In this document: piece after piece, positions 25,494 through 34,524 of the stretch
How positions within the stretch are numbered: position 1 is the first letter of the stretch
Layout of the letters: every line of letters starts with the position of its first letter
Assembly: GCA_963724665.1 (NCBI GenBank)
Contig: CAVRVH010000008.1
Location: forward strand, 1-64,000
Reading direction: 5' to 3'
Source of the DNA: DASUPK01 sp963724665
GTDB taxonomy: Bacteria; Actinomycetota; Thermoleophilia; Solirubrobacterales; 70-9
DNA: 64,000 bases
Translations under genes and position numbers: made by a program
The notes under the pieces: generated by a model
Told to the model about the DNA's origin: nothing
Seen by the model: only the letters and a program-made list of their open reading frames with translations
Database searches by the model: none

Positions 25494-26302
25494 GCTCAGG
25501 CCGCGACGGGCGCACGGGCTGGTTGAACCACGTGCGCCAAGGGGAGGGTGAGCCCCTGCTGTTGCTCCATTCGCTGGGCGGCTCGCTGATCCAGTGGTCG
25601 CCGGTGATGGACCGGCTCGCGGCCGAGCGCGAGGTGGTCGCGGTCGACATGCCCGGGTTCGGGAACTCGCCGGAGCTGCCGGAGGGCGTCCAGCCTCGCG
25701 CGGCCAACCTCGCGACCGCAGTGCTGGACTTCTACGACTCGCTCGGAATCGATGGCAAGCCGGCGGTCGCCGGCATCTCGCTGGGCGGCTGGACGGCGAT
25801 CGAGTGCGCGCGCCAGGGCGGGGCGAAGGCCGTCGTCGCCCTCTGTCCCGCGGGCTTCTGGAAGCGTTCGCCCGAGGCCTCGAATCAGTCCGTCGCCCGG
25901 GCCAGGCGCAGCGGCCGGGCCGCGAGCGCCCTGCTGCGCCCGATCATGTCGACGGCACGGGGCCGCCGCCGCGCGCTCGGCCGGTTCATCTACAGACCCG
26001 AACGCCTCAGTCCCGGAGAGGCCGAGGCGATCGCCAAGGCCTACGTGACGGCTCCGGCCTACGACGAGGCGAGCGCCCTGATGCGCGCGGGCCGGGTGGA
26101 GGACCTGAAGGGAATCAAGACTCCGATCACGCTCGCCTGGGCGGAGCACGACACGCTGGTTCGGACCAAGCCCCTGCGCGACGGCATCCTGCCCAAGCGG
26201 GTTCAGCAGGTCGAGCTCCCCGGATGCGGCCACGTCCCGACCTGGGACGATCCGGACCTGGTGGCACGCGTCGTCCTGGCCGGCGCGCGCCGGAAGCGAT
26301 AG
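25490..26302 (+). CDS. alpha/beta hydrolase
   Basis: 270 residues from GTG 25490 in a GTGA overlap with the acetyltransferase stop. Oxyanion region LLLLHSLGGSLIQWSPV, nucleophile elbow VAGISLGGWTA (Ser in GISLGG), acid WAEHDTLV and catalytic His in LPGCGHVPTWDDPD make a complete triad. The layout is that of haloperoxidase/esterase-like hydrolases. Followed 12 bases later by a VOC protein gene, so it may be part of a three-gene transcript. Confidence 0.88.
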   Translation: MSSGRDGRTGWLNHVRQGEGEPLLLLHSLGGSLIQWSPVMDRLAAEREVVAVDMPGFGNSPELPEGVQPRAANLATAVLDFYDSLGIDGKPAVAGISLGGWTAIECARQGGAKAVVALCPAGFWKRSPEASNQSVARARRSGRAASALLRPIMSTARGRRRALGRFIYRPERLSPGEAEAIAKAYVTAPAYDEASALMRAGRVEDLKGIKTPITLAWAEHDTLVRTKPLRDGILPKRVQQVELPGCGHVPTWDDPDLVARVVLAGARRKR

Positions 26303-26314
26303 AAAGGCGACGAG

Positions 26315-27118
26315 ATGAGCGAGCGGACCGAATACGCACCCGGGGAGTTCTGCTGGGTCGACCTTTCCACCACCGACGTGGATGCGGCGAAGGCCTTCTA
26401 CGGGGACCTGCTCGGAATCGAGGCCGAGGCGGCGCCTGGGGATCCCGAGGAGACCGGGGGCTACGGGTTCTTCATGAAGGACGGCAAGATGCTGGCCGGC
26501 ATCGGCCCGGTCCAGTCGGGCGAGGGGCACTCGGCCTGGTCCAGCTACATCAAGGTCGAGGACGCCGACGCCACCGCGGCCAAGGTGAAGGAGGCCGGCG
26601 GCAGCGTCTTCTTCGGTCCCGCTGACCTGCCGAACGAGGCCGGACGCGTCGCGATGCTGCGCGACCCGACCGGGGCGTTCTTCGGCATCGTCGAGCAGAA
26701 CCGTAACCCTGGCGCCCAGCTCGTCAACGAGCCCGGCACCTGGACCTGGAACAACCTGATGACCCGTGACGTGGGTGGGGCGAAGGATTTCTACGGCAAG
26801 GTCTTCGGCTGGACAGCGATCAACCACGAAGAGGCGCCGCCTGACGTCCTGATGTGGCAGGTCGAGGGTCAGCGTTGGCCGGAGGGGATGGGCGGCCTGA
26901 TGGAGATCGGAGCTGATCTGCCGGCCGAGATGCCGGCGCACTGGCAGGTCTATTTCATCGTCGAGAACGCCGATCAGGCGATCGAGACAGCCACCTCGAA
27001 TGGCGCGCAGGTCGGCTTCGGCCCGATCGACATCCCGGTGGGGCGGGTGGCGACGCTGGTGGATCCGCAGGGCGCCGTCGTCTCGATCCTCGAGTCGCAC
27101 TACCCCGAGCCGCGCTAG
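26315..27118 (+). CDS. two-domain VOC (glyoxalase-like) family protein
   Basis: 267 residues with two beta-alpha-beta-beta-beta modules. The first, FCWVDLSTTDVDAAKAFYGDLLGIEAEA ... GRVAMLRDPTGAFFGIVEQN, and the second, WTWNNLMTRDVGGAKDFYGKVFGWTA ... GRVATLVDPQGAVVSILE, are the tandem arrangement of CFP-30B-like VOC proteins. Potential metal ligands are not complete, so it may be a binding protein. RBS AAAGGCG before ATG. It follows the hydrolase closely. Confidence 0.85.
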   Translation: MSERTEYAPGEFCWVDLSTTDVDAAKAFYGDLLGIEAEAAPGDPEETGGYGFFMKDGKMLAGIGPVQSGEGHSAWSSYIKVEDADATAAKVKEAGGSVFFGPADLPNEAGRVAMLRDPTGAFFGIVEQNRNPGAQLVNEPGTWTWNNLMTRDVGGAKDFYGKVFGWTAINHEEAPPDVLMWQVEGQRWPEGMGGLMEIGADLPAEMPAHWQVYFIVENADQAIETATSNGAQVGFGPIDIPVGRVATLVDPQGAVVSILESHYPEPR

Positions 27119-27568
27119 TTACTTCGCGGCGCAGCTTGCACAAAGCCCGCTGACCACGACCTCCGCTCGGTCGGGCTGGAAGCCCGAGCGCGCGGCGCTG
27201 CGGCGTGCCCGCTCGAGATCGAGCGGGGTCTCCAGGTCCTCGATCCGGCCGCAGGTCCGGCAGATCATGTGGTGGTGAGCATCGGCACGGGTGTCCCAGA
27301 GGAGGGTGCCGCCCCCGCCGTTCACCCGTCGGACGATGCCGAGCTGCTCGAACAGCTCGAGTGTCGCGTAGACGGTGGGGAGGGAGACTCCGGGCAGTCG
27401 TTCGCTCGCCTCATCCAGCAGCTGCTCGGCGCTGAGGTGCCGGTTGCTCTGCCGAAGCAGCCGGTTCATCACGAGTCGCTGCGACGTGGCGCGCAACCCT
27501 CGCTCTCGAAGGCGCTCGCTGAGCTCCTCGTCGGCCTCGGTTTGGGGCATGTGAAGGGTGTCTGTCAT
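27119..27568 (-). CDS. Fur family transcriptional regulator
   Basis: 149 residues. DNA-binding part LRERGLRATSQRLVMNRLLRQSNRHLSAEQLLDEASERLPGVSLPTVYATLELFEQLGIVRRV is a classical Fur winged helix. Metal sites are seen in DAHHHMICRTCGRIEDLE (HHH and CxxC) and in the terminal GLCASCAAK, which completes a Cys4 zinc site. It may sense iron, zinc or peroxide (PerR-like); the sequence does not decide. Divergent from the VIT1-like transporter gene across 77 bases with palindromic AT-rich sequence, a probable regulatory target. Confidence 0.9.
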   Translation of the reverse strand: MTDTLHMPQTEADEELSERLRERGLRATSQRLVMNRLLRQSNRHLSAEQLLDEASERLPGVSLPTVYATLELFEQLGIVRRVNGGGGTLLWDTRADAHHHMICRTCGRIEDLETPLDLERARRSAARSGFQPDRAEVVVSGLCASCAAK

Positions 27569-27604
27569 CTCGATCAGTCAGGGAAGCCTAATGACATCGT
27601 ACAT

Positions 27605-27626
27605 CTTAGGGAGACCTTATCTTAAG
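27605..27626. promoter_or_regulatory. possible metal-regulator box between fur and VIT1-like gene
   Basis: The only AT-rich stretch of the gap contains TTAGG, four bases, CCTTA and then CTTAAG, an imperfect inverted repeat about 20 bases before the transporter start. It resembles iron-box architecture (TTAGG half sites) and lies between the divergent Fur and transporter genes. Which regulator binds cannot be decided from sequence. Confidence 0.4.
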
Positions 27627-27645
27627 TACCTTGTATTATGGTGGC

Positions 27646-28155
27646 ATGAGTGAACTGGTCGCCAGATTGGCGGGGAGGATGGGGCCCGCGGACGAGGAGC
27701 GCTTCATGCTCCAGCGCGTCCAGCCGGCACTGATCGGGTTGATCGACGGAACTGTCTCGACTCTCGCGCCGATCTTCGCCACCGCCTTCCTCGCGGGTTC
27801 GCACGCCGCGCTCTTCGTCGGGCTCGCGGCGGCGCTCGGCGCCGGGATCAGCATGGGCCTCTCGGAGGCGCTCTCTGACGACGGCACGATCACCGGCCGG
27901 GGCAGCTCGATGTCGCGCGGCCTGATCACCGGCAGCGCGACCTTCTTCGGCGGCGCCTTCCACGCACTGCCCTTCCTGATCAGCGACCTGCATACCGCGC
28001 TGCTGGTCGCCTCCTTTACGGTGGGCTGCGAGCTGATCGGAATCGCCTGGATCCGCAAGCGGTTTCTCGATGTCTCACTGAAGAGCTCGCTGATCCAGGT
28101 GACACTCGGTGGCGTGATCGTGGCGATCACCGGCGTGCTGATCGGCCAGGCCTAG
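27646..28155 (+). CDS. VIT1/CCC1-like metal transporter
   Basis: 169 residues from ATG 27646. Family features: the loop QPALIGLIDGTVSTLAPIFATAFLAG, the GLAAALGAGISMGLSEALSDDG acidic cluster, and the TM segments LITGSATFFGGAFHALPFLI, ALLVASFTVGCELIGIAWI and VTLGGVIVAITGVLIG. The VIT1/CCC1 family moves Fe2+ or Mn2+ out of the cytosol; some members carry a rubrerythrin domain, which is absent here. Divergent with a Fur-type regulator, so metal-dependent control is likely. Confidence 0.85.
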   Translation: MSELVARLAGRMGPADEERFMLQRVQPALIGLIDGTVSTLAPIFATAFLAGSHAALFVGLAAALGAGISMGLSEALSDDGTITGRGSSMSRGLITGSATFFGGAFHALPFLISDLHTALLVASFTVGCELIGIAWIRKRFLDVSLKSSLIQVTLGGVIVAITGVLIGQA

Positions 28156-28197
28156 CGGCCACCCCCTTCCACGCTCGGACGGCTATCACTCCTCGCG

Positions 28198-29088
28198 ATG
28201 AGCCAGGACGCCGGCGCGCTCGGTCAGGCTGAGACGCAGGTCGCGGCCGTGCGCGACGATCCTGCGGCGCGGCTCGCCTTGATGGCGTGGGTGTTCCACG
28301 GGCCGACGGGCCACGCGCCGCGACACCTGCCGTTCCGACGGGCTGCGTTGTCGTTCATGCGCTGGCAGGCGCACCGCGGTGTGCTCGATCCGCTCGACGC
28401 GTCGCCGCCCGGTAGCGAATGGTGGCGGGCGGTCAACGAGGGACTGCTGCGTGATGGCTGCGAAACGATCGCGCTCCTCAGTGGCCGGGCGGGGCAGCCG
28501 TCCTCGCAAGCCGTGCGCCTCTGGCTCGAGTTCAGCGCGACACCGACAGGGCACTGTTGGTACCGAGCACACAACGCGAGCATCGTGGCCGGCTATCTGG
28601 ATCATTGGGGACTCGCCGACGCGGAGAGCGCACCGGAGCGCTTCTTCATGAACGTCGCGCTGGTGCGCGTGCTGTACGCGCACGCACTGGTTGCGGCGCC
28701 GCGCTTCGCGCTGGGGCGGCTGGCTCCGCTCGGTCGCCTGTTGGGCGATCCGCGGGTCGGGATGACAGGAGTGTTCCTCTCACTCCGACGTGTGCTCCCG
28801 AACCGCTATCCGCTCGATGGTGACGTCGACCGCTATGTCGCCGACGAGCAGCGGCTAGGCCGGATCCTCGACTACGCGGTGATCGTCCCTCGGCTGCAAC
28901 GCCTGTACGAGTGGTCCGCCCAGGAGCTCGCCGAACCGCGCCTACTCGAGCTGATTCGCGACGGCAACCCGATCTACGCCTGGCCCTACCAGGAGCGACA
29001 CGTATGGCGCACTGGGAACACGCCGTTCGCAGCCCGCGTGCTTGCACGCGTCACACGCCCAGGAGTGATGATGATCCAGCCCAAATGA
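28198..29088 (+). CDS. conserved hypothetical protein (RHLPFRRAALSFMRWQ type)
   Basis: 296 residues, soluble, no signal peptide. Conserved-looking segments are RHLPFRRAALSFMRWQAHRGVLDP, WWRAVNEGLLRDGCETIALLSG, CWYRAHNASIVAGYLDHWGLADAESAPERFFMNVALVRVLYAHALVAAP and YPLDGDVDRYVADEQRLGRILDYAVIVPRLQRLYEW. I recall similar actinobacterial proteins but no named domain. It ends within the start of the GST-like gene (ATGA), so both are translated from one message. Possible role in an enzymatic detox pathway, by association only. Confidence 0.72.
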   Translation: MSQDAGALGQAETQVAAVRDDPAARLALMAWVFHGPTGHAPRHLPFRRAALSFMRWQAHRGVLDPLDASPPGSEWWRAVNEGLLRDGCETIALLSGRAGQPSSQAVRLWLEFSATPTGHCWYRAHNASIVAGYLDHWGLADAESAPERFFMNVALVRVLYAHALVAAPRFALGRLAPLGRLLGDPRVGMTGVFLSLRRVLPNRYPLDGDVDRYVADEQRLGRILDYAVIVPRLQRLYEWSAQELAEPRLLELIRDGNPIYAWPYQERHVWRTGNTPFAARVLARVTRPGVMMIQPK

Positions 29089-29849
29089 GCTCATTCGGCC
29101 AGCCGTGCGTCTTGATCACGATTCCGATCAGCCACTACTGCGAAAAGGCTCGCTGGGCGCTCGATCGCGCGGGCATCAGGTATCGAGAGCAGGCGCACCT
29201 GCAGCTCATCCACTGGCTTGCTGTGCGCCGAGCGGGGGGTGGCAGGACCGCCCCGGTGCTCGTCTGCGGGGATCGGGTACTGGCCGACTCGGCCGACATC
29301 GTTGACGAGGCCGACGCCAAGGCGCCGCCGGGTCAGCGGCTGTACCCGGAAGATCCGGGCGCCGCCTCGGAGGTTCGTGCGCTCGAGCGCGACTTCGACA
29401 CCAACCTGGGACCACATGGACGAAGGTGGATGTACAACGAGATGCGCGGACGTCGCGATCTCGCGGTTGCCTACGCGTGTGCCGGCGTCCCCACCTGGGA
29501 ACGCCGGGCGCTACCGCTGGCCTATCCGGTGGTCACACGGGTGATCGATCGCTACCTCGACATCACGACGGATACGGCGGCGCAATCCGAGGCCCAGGTC
29601 CGGATGACATTCGACGCCGTTGCAAAGCGACTCAGCGACAACCGGCCATATCTCTGCGGGGATCGGTTCACCGCCGCCGACCTGACCTTCGCCGCGCTGG
29701 CGGCGTCTGTCCTGATGCCGCCCGAGTACGGCGTGCCCCTGCCGCAACCCGAGGAGCTGCCGGTGGCAATGGCTGCGGTCGTGCGGGAGTTTCGCGCGCA
29801 CCCGGCGGGCGTGCACGCGCTCGCAATGTTCCGAGACGAACGGCGCTGA
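29085..29849 (+). CDS. glutathione S-transferase-like family protein
   Basis: 254 residues from ATG 29085 (ATGA overlap). Thioredoxin-like N-domain VLITIPISHYCEKARWALDRAGIRYREQAHLQLIHWLAVRR, with PVLVCGDRVLADSADIVDEAD, and a helical C-domain with the typical LSDNRPYLCGDRFTAADLTFAALAASVLMPPEYG. The catalytic segment SHYCEKARWAL resembles beta- and omega-type GSTs. Actinobacteria rarely make glutathione, so the thiol could be another or the protein may be a non-GST thiol transferase. Coupled to the hypothetical gene upstream. Confidence 0.8.
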   Translation: MSSFGQPCVLITIPISHYCEKARWALDRAGIRYREQAHLQLIHWLAVRRAGGGRTAPVLVCGDRVLADSADIVDEADAKAPPGQRLYPEDPGAASEVRALERDFDTNLGPHGRRWMYNEMRGRRDLAVAYACAGVPTWERRALPLAYPVVTRVIDRYLDITTDTAAQSEAQVRMTFDAVAKRLSDNRPYLCGDRFTAADLTFAALAASVLMPPEYGVPLPQPEELPVAMAAVVREFRAHPAGVHALAMFRDERR

Positions 29850-29890
29850 AGAGCGGCTCAGCCGTGGATTCGGGGACCGGATTCAGCTGT

Positions 29891-30259
29891 TCATGTGCCG
29901 CCGCTGGATGGTCCGCTGGAGGCGCGAGCCCATGGCCAGCGACCGTCAAGCTCGACTTCCAGCGAGAAGCTCAAGAAAGTTCTGATCAGGATGATCAGCC
30001 CAAGGACAGCGACGTTCTCGAGCGAGGGCTGGACGGCGACTGTCCGGATGATGTCCGCGGCCACCAGGAACTCCAACCCGAGCAGGATGCTGCGTGCGAA
30101 GACGGCTCGGATGGCCCGGTAGGCGCTCCCCGCACCCTCGCCTCCGAGCATGCTCCGTGCGCCGCTCACCAGGGACGCCGCCAGGCCCACCACAACAGTC
30201 GCGACGCCGAGGATCTCCACGCCCCTGGCGATGTCGTCCATGGTCTGCTCGAAGCTCAT
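29891..30259 (-). CDS. DUF1622 family membrane protein
   Basis: 122 residues from ATG 30259 (MSFEQTMDDIARGVEILGVATVVVGLAAS). Three hydrophobic helices: GVEILGVATVVVGLAASLV, AVFARSILLGLEFLVAADIIRTVAV and NVAVLGLIILIRTFLSFSLEVELDGRWPW, a pattern defining DUF1622. Function unknown. 159 bases upstream (to 30418) hold one hairpin repeat (30326-30341) and no gene. Confidence 0.78.
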   Translation of the reverse strand: MSFEQTMDDIARGVEILGVATVVVGLAASLVSGARSMLGGEGAGSAYRAIRAVFARSILLGLEFLVAADIIRTVAVQPSLENVAVLGLIILIRTFLSFSLEVELDGRWPWARASSGPSSGGT

Positions 30260-30325
30260 CTCCGTCTCCAGTCTCGTCGCCTCGACATGCTTTCCGCGTG
30301 ACCTGGAGCAGCTAACCGGATACGC

Positions 30326-30341
30326 GCTTTCCATGCAAAGC
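30326..30341. repeat. 16-nt hairpin repeat, type A
   Basis: GCTTTCCATGCAAAGC (stem GCTTT/AAAGC) lies between the DUF1622 start and the end of the jelly-roll-like gene. It is an isolated exact copy of the type A element that is clustered at 40-50 kb; a decayed type B-like sequence follows. Confidence 0.75.
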
Positions 30342-30417
30342 AGTGCCTCTGGTCGCCAACTACGGCTCAGAAGTCCCGAGGCAGTCCTCCGCGGCCTACC
30401 CACCGGTGCCAACGCAG

Positions 30418-31386
30418 CTAGAGCTTCTTCTTCAGCTTTACCTTCATCGACTGGGTGCTGGGGTCGCCGCCGGCGGGGGTGTAGGTGATCGCCAGGTTGA
30501 GCTTCACCTTGCCGGTCTCGTTCAGCGTCTTCTTCTTCTTGCCCTTCCCCTTCACCACGAGCTTCACGGTGCTGGCACTGGACACCGCTCTGCCTCCCGC
30601 GCTTGCCGCGCGCGAGGTGCTCGCCTGCTGGCTCGCCACTCCCCTGCCGCTGAGGGAGAGAGTCCCGGCGCCCGGGACCGTGACCGGGAGGACCGCCGTG
30701 CCACGCTTCGTGTTCCTCTTCAGGCTGCCGAAGCTGAACTGACACAGGGCCTGGGTCGTCCGGTCGACCGGGCACTTGTCCTGGGTGTCGTCGCCGAAGC
30801 CGTCGCCGTCGGCGTCGGATTCGACCGTCGCGGCGACCGACGGGCGAAGGTTGGGCCAGGCGATGGTCGCCGTCCCCGTCTGGCCGGGAGGGATGTCGCC
30901 CCCTCCGAACTGCGCCAGTTGGTTCTGGGGAGTACCGGGCACAGTGATGCCGACCTCCGCATCGCCCACGGCGGTCAGACCAAGCAGGTCGCCCTGGTCC
31001 ACCGGGATTCGTTCCTTGAAGTCGTAGGAGGTGTCAGGAGCGAGCGTCTTGAGCGAGCTTTCCGACAGCACCTTGAAGACCAGGCCGGTCCCGGTGTAGC
31101 GGAAGATCTTCAGCCTCACCGCTCCGGCGGCTGCGTCCCCGCTGCTGTGAAATCTCCAGCTTGTGAGTACGCCGTGCGGCGTCGCGTAGGACGGTGTGCC
31201 GGGGACCGTCGAGAAGGGAGCGACCGGAGTGTTGACTCCGAAAGTCGGCGCATTCGTCGTCTCGCCCACCCCGGTCGAGCCGCCCAGGGCGACCGTCAGG
31301 CCCGCGCCGAAGCTGACCGCAAGCACAACGGAGCCGGCGAGTAGCGCGATCACCAAATCGCTGTGCCTGCGCCAAACCCTGGACAC
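30418..31386 (-). CDS. exported jelly-roll-like protein with Lys-rich tail, copy 1
   Basis: 322 residues. An N-terminal hydrophobic segment (LVIALLAGSVVLAVSFGAGLTVALG) is a signal peptide or anchor. A beta-rich module LTSWRFHSSGDAAAGAVRLKIFRYTGTGLVFKVLSESS ... FKERIPVDQGDLLGLTAVGDAEV is shared with the gene at 47615-48289. A second module follows with DADGDGFGDDTQDKCP, a calcium-type thrombospondin-3 loop. The end KGKGKKKKTLNETGKVKLNL...KVKLKKKL is Lys-rich. It is probably a surface protein. Copy 2 is the truncated 40367-40880. Function unknown. Confidence 0.72.
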   Translation of the reverse strand: MSRVWRRHSDLVIALLAGSVVLAVSFGAGLTVALGGSTGVGETTNAPTFGVNTPVAPFSTVPGTPSYATPHGVLTSWRFHSSGDAAAGAVRLKIFRYTGTGLVFKVLSESSLKTLAPDTSYDFKERIPVDQGDLLGLTAVGDAEVGITVPGTPQNQLAQFGGGDIPPGQTGTATIAWPNLRPSVAATVESDADGDGFGDDTQDKCPVDRTTQALCQFSFGSLKRNTKRGTAVLPVTVPGAGTLSLSGRGVASQQASTSRAASAGGRAVSSASTVKLVVKGKGKKKKTLNETGKVKLNLAITYTPAGGDPSTQSMKVKLKKKL

Positions 31387-31488
31387 CGGTCGATCTTACT
31401 GTCGAACGCGGCCTGGCTGATTCCTCCGGGGTCCGCTACGGCTTTGTGGGCACACCCCTATGCCCGTGCAGTGAATACTCCAGCGGCG

Positions 31489-33045
31489 ATGCCGCGGGAG
31501 AACGACATGGATCCCGGTCCGGACCGGGACGACCTGGCCGAGCTTCAGCGAAGGCGTGGCCTGACGGAGGACGCTGCCCGACCCGACGCCGTCACCAAGC
31601 GCCACGACCGCGGGGGCCGGACAGCCCGCGAGAACGTCGCCGACCTGATCGACGAGGGATCGTGGGTCGAGTACGGGCGCTACGCCATCGCGCAGCAGAG
31701 GACGCGCCGCAGCCGGGACGACCTGATCGTCAACACGCCCGCCGACGGGCTCGTTGCGGGGACCGCCGCCATCGACGGGAGCCCCATCGCGGTGCTCGCC
31801 TACGACTACACGGTCCTCGCCGGCACCCAGGGCACGGCCGGGCACTTCAAGAAGGACCGGATGTTCGAGCTGATCGAGCGGATGCGCCTGCCCGTGGTCT
31901 TCTTCGCGGAGGGTGGTGGGGGTCGGCCCGGCGACACGGACCACCCCGTCGTCAGCGCGCTGCAGGTCAGGGCATTCGCGCTCTGGGCCAAGCTCTCCGG
32001 TCAGGTCCCCAGGATCTCCATCGTCGCCGGCAACTGCTTCGCCGGCAACGCGGTGATCGCAGGGTGCTCGGACCTGATCGTCGCCACGAAGAACTCCTCG
32101 CTCGGGATGGCGGGCCCGGCGATGATCGCGGGCGGCGGCCTCGGCGACGTCCGCGCTGAGGACGTCGGCCCGGTCGAGATGCAGGCGCCGAACGGCGTGC
32201 TGGACGTCGTCGTCGAGGACGAGGAGGAGGCCGTCGCGACGACCAAGCGGCTGCTCGGCTACTTCCGCGGCGCCACGGAAGAGTGGTCGGCGTCCGATCA
32301 GGCAGCGCTCCGCGACGCTGTGCCCGAGAGCTCCCGACGCGCCTATGACGTCATGCCGATCGTGCGCGCGATCGCCGACGAGGAGTCGGTCACGGCGCTG
32401 CGCGAGGCCTTCGCGCCGGAGCTGGTCACGGCGCTCATCCGCATCGAAGGGCGCCCCGCAGGCGTCATTGCGAACAACTGCAAGCACCAGGCCGGCGTGG
32501 TCACCGGCGAGGCCGCGGACAAGGCCACGCGCTTCATGCAGCTCTGCGACGCGTTCGGGCTCCCGGTCATCTCACTGATCGACACTCCCGGCTACATGGT
32601 CGGGCCCGAGGCCGAGCGGGACGCCCTCGTCCGGCATTGCTGCCGGATGCTGATCGCGGGCGCCGCCCTGACCGTCCCCACCATCGCCATCCTCCTGCGC
32701 CGCGGATACGGCCTGGGCGCTCAGGCGATGGCGTTCGGCAGCCTGCACGAGCCGCTGTTGACGGCGGCCTGGCCGGACGCGACGCTCGGTCCCATGGGGC
32801 TCGAGGGCGCGGTGCGCCTCGCCATGCGAAAAGACCTCGAGGCGATCGAGGACGAGGACGAACGCGAGCAGCGCGTCCGCGAGCTGACGTCGCAGATGTA
32901 CGAGAACGCCGCGGCGCTCAACGCCGCGCAGATCTTCGAGATCGACGACGTCATCGATCCGGCCGACACCCGGGCGACGATCGCCCGCACTCTCGCGGCG
33001 GCCGGAACTCCGACGCCGAGCGGCCGTACCGTCGACTCCTGGTGA
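31489..33045 (+). CDS. acyl-CoA carboxylase-type carboxyltransferase
   Basis: 518 residues from ATG 31489 (ATG 31507 also possible). Two crotonase-like carboxyltransferase domains. The N-domain shows RHDRGGRTARENVADLIDEGSWVEYG and the NCFAGNAVIAGCSDLIVATKNSSLGMAGPAMIAGGG oxyanion region. The C-domain shows AGVIANNCKHQAGVVTGEAADKATRFMQLCDAFGLPVISLIDTPGYMVGPEAE and the terminal AMAFGSLHEPLLTAAWPDATLGPMGLEGAVRLA. Such beta subunits carry a carboxyl group from biotin to propionyl-, acetyl- or methylcrotonyl-CoA. No biotin carrier or carboxylase gene is adjacent, so the partners lie elsewhere. Confidence 0.85.
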   Translation: MPRENDMDPGPDRDDLAELQRRRGLTEDAARPDAVTKRHDRGGRTARENVADLIDEGSWVEYGRYAIAQQRTRRSRDDLIVNTPADGLVAGTAAIDGSPIAVLAYDYTVLAGTQGTAGHFKKDRMFELIERMRLPVVFFAEGGGGRPGDTDHPVVSALQVRAFALWAKLSGQVPRISIVAGNCFAGNAVIAGCSDLIVATKNSSLGMAGPAMIAGGGLGDVRAEDVGPVEMQAPNGVLDVVVEDEEEAVATTKRLLGYFRGATEEWSASDQAALRDAVPESSRRAYDVMPIVRAIADEESVTALREAFAPELVTALIRIEGRPAGVIANNCKHQAGVVTGEAADKATRFMQLCDAFGLPVISLIDTPGYMVGPEAERDALVRHCCRMLIAGAALTVPTIAILLRRGYGLGAQAMAFGSLHEPLLTAAWPDATLGPMGLEGAVRLAMRKDLEAIEDEDEREQRVRELTSQMYENAAALNAAQIFEIDDVIDPADTRATIARTLAAAGTPTPSGRTVDSW

Positions 33046-33051
33046 GCCGAT

Positions 33052-34515
33052 CTACCAGCGGCTGGTGACGACCTTCTTCCGCGTATAGAAGTCGACCGCG
33101 TCCGAGCCGTTGGCGTGCAGGTCGCCGTCGATCGAATCCTTCCAACCGGAGAAGGGGAACCACGCGACCGGGGCGGGGACGCCGATGTTGACCCCGAGCA
33201 TTCCCGCCTCGATGCCCCAGCGGTAAGCGCGGGCCGCCGCGCCCGAGGTGGTGAAGATCGAGCCGGCGTTGCCGTAGCGCGAGCCGTTGGCGAAGTCGAT
33301 CGCGGCATCCAGGTCGGGGACGCCGACGAGGGCCAGGACCGGCCCGAAGATCTCCTCGCGGGCCAGCTCCGATTCGTGGTCGCTGACCTCGACCAGGGTC
33401 GGACCGAGCATCGCCCCGGCGTCGCCGCCTCCGACACGGCCGTCGAGCAGGACCTCGGAGCCGCCCGACTCCGCGGCGGCCACCGCCTTCTCGGCCCGCT
33501 CACGAGCCTCCGGCGTGACCATCGGGCAGACGTCTGTGTCCGGATCGGCTCCGGCGCCCGTGATCAGCTCCTCGGCGGCGTTCTTCAGGTGGGCGCGGAC
33601 CTCAGCCTGTCGGCTCTGATCGCCGACGACCACGCAAACCGATCCGGCGAGGCAGCGCTGCCCGGCCGCTCCGAAAGCGGAGGCCATGATCGCCGGGACG
33701 GAGCTGGAGAGGTCGGCATCGTCCGCGACGATCATCGAGTTCTTGGCGCCGCCGAGGGCCTGGACGCGCTTGCCGGTCTCGGCCGAGCGGGTCGCGATCA
33801 GCCGCGCAGTGCTGGCCTGGCCGACGAAGGACACCGCGTCGACGTCCTCGTGGGCGAGGATCGACTCGACCGCCTCGCGGCCGCCGTGCACGAGATTGAC
33901 GACGCCGGGCGGGAAGATCTCTTCCTCGGCGATCAGCTCACAGATCCGCTGAGAGGGCCGCGGGTCGCGCTCCGACGGCTTGAGGATGAAGGCGTTGCCG
34001 CAGGCGACCGCGTACGGCAGGAACCAGAGCGGGATCATCGCCGGGAAGTTGAAGGGTGTGATCGCAGCGACGACGCCGACGGGCTGGCGCACCAGCTCGA
34101 CGTCGATCCCCGACGCAACGCCCTCCAGCGTCTCGCCCTTGAGCAGATGGGGGATCGCGGCCGCCGATTCGACCGACTCGATTCCACGGCCGACCTCGCC
34201 GTTCGCGTCAGCCAGGGTCTTGCCCATGTCGGCGGTGACGAGCGCTGTGAGCTCGTCGCGATGCCGGCCGAGGGCGTCGCGGAGAGCCAGCACGTGGCGG
34301 GCCCTCTCCTGTGGCGGCACCTCGCGCCAGGCCGGCTGGGCCTGCCGGGCGGCGCGCACGGCAGCGTCGACGTCCGCGGCGCCGGAAAGCGGAACCCGCG
34401 CCGCCAGCTCGCCGGTCGCCGGATCGCGATCTTCGAGGGTCGAGTCGGCCGCGGCGTCCACGAAGGAGCCGCCGACGAAGTTCTGAAGCGTCCGTGCCTC
34501 GGCCGCGGTGGCCAT
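33052..34515 (-). CDS. mmsA: methylmalonate-semialdehyde dehydrogenase (CoA-acylating)
   Basis: 487 residues. N-terminus LQNFVGGSFVDAAADSTLEDRDPATGELAARVPL is typical of MmsA, as are PFNFPAMIPLWFLPYAVACGNAFILKPSERDP, GGAKNSMIVADDADL and the catalytic AGQRCLAGSVCVVVG with its Cys, plus VPAPVAWFPFSGWKDSIDGDLHANGSDAVDFYTRKKVVTSRW. The enzyme converts methylmalonate (or malonate) semialdehyde to propionyl-CoA (or acetyl-CoA) in valine and inositol breakdown. It is convergent with the carboxyltransferase gene, six bases apart. Confidence 0.92.
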   Translation of the reverse strand: MATAAEARTLQNFVGGSFVDAAADSTLEDRDPATGELAARVPLSGAADVDAAVRAARQAQPAWREVPPQERARHVLALRDALGRHRDELTALVTADMGKTLADANGEVGRGIESVESAAAIPHLLKGETLEGVASGIDVELVRQPVGVVAAITPFNFPAMIPLWFLPYAVACGNAFILKPSERDPRPSQRICELIAEEEIFPPGVVNLVHGGREAVESILAHEDVDAVSFVGQASTARLIATRSAETGKRVQALGGAKNSMIVADDADLSSSVPAIMASAFGAAGQRCLAGSVCVVVGDQSRQAEVRAHLKNAAEELITGAGADPDTDVCPMVTPEARERAEKAVAAAESGGSEVLLDGRVGGGDAGAMLGPTLVEVSDHESELAREEIFGPVLALVGVPDLDAAIDFANGSRYGNAGSIFTTSGAAARAYRWGIEAGMLGVNIGVPAPVAWFPFSGWKDSIDGDLHANGSDAVDFYTRKKVVTSRW

Positions 34516-34524
34516 GGGAGCAGC

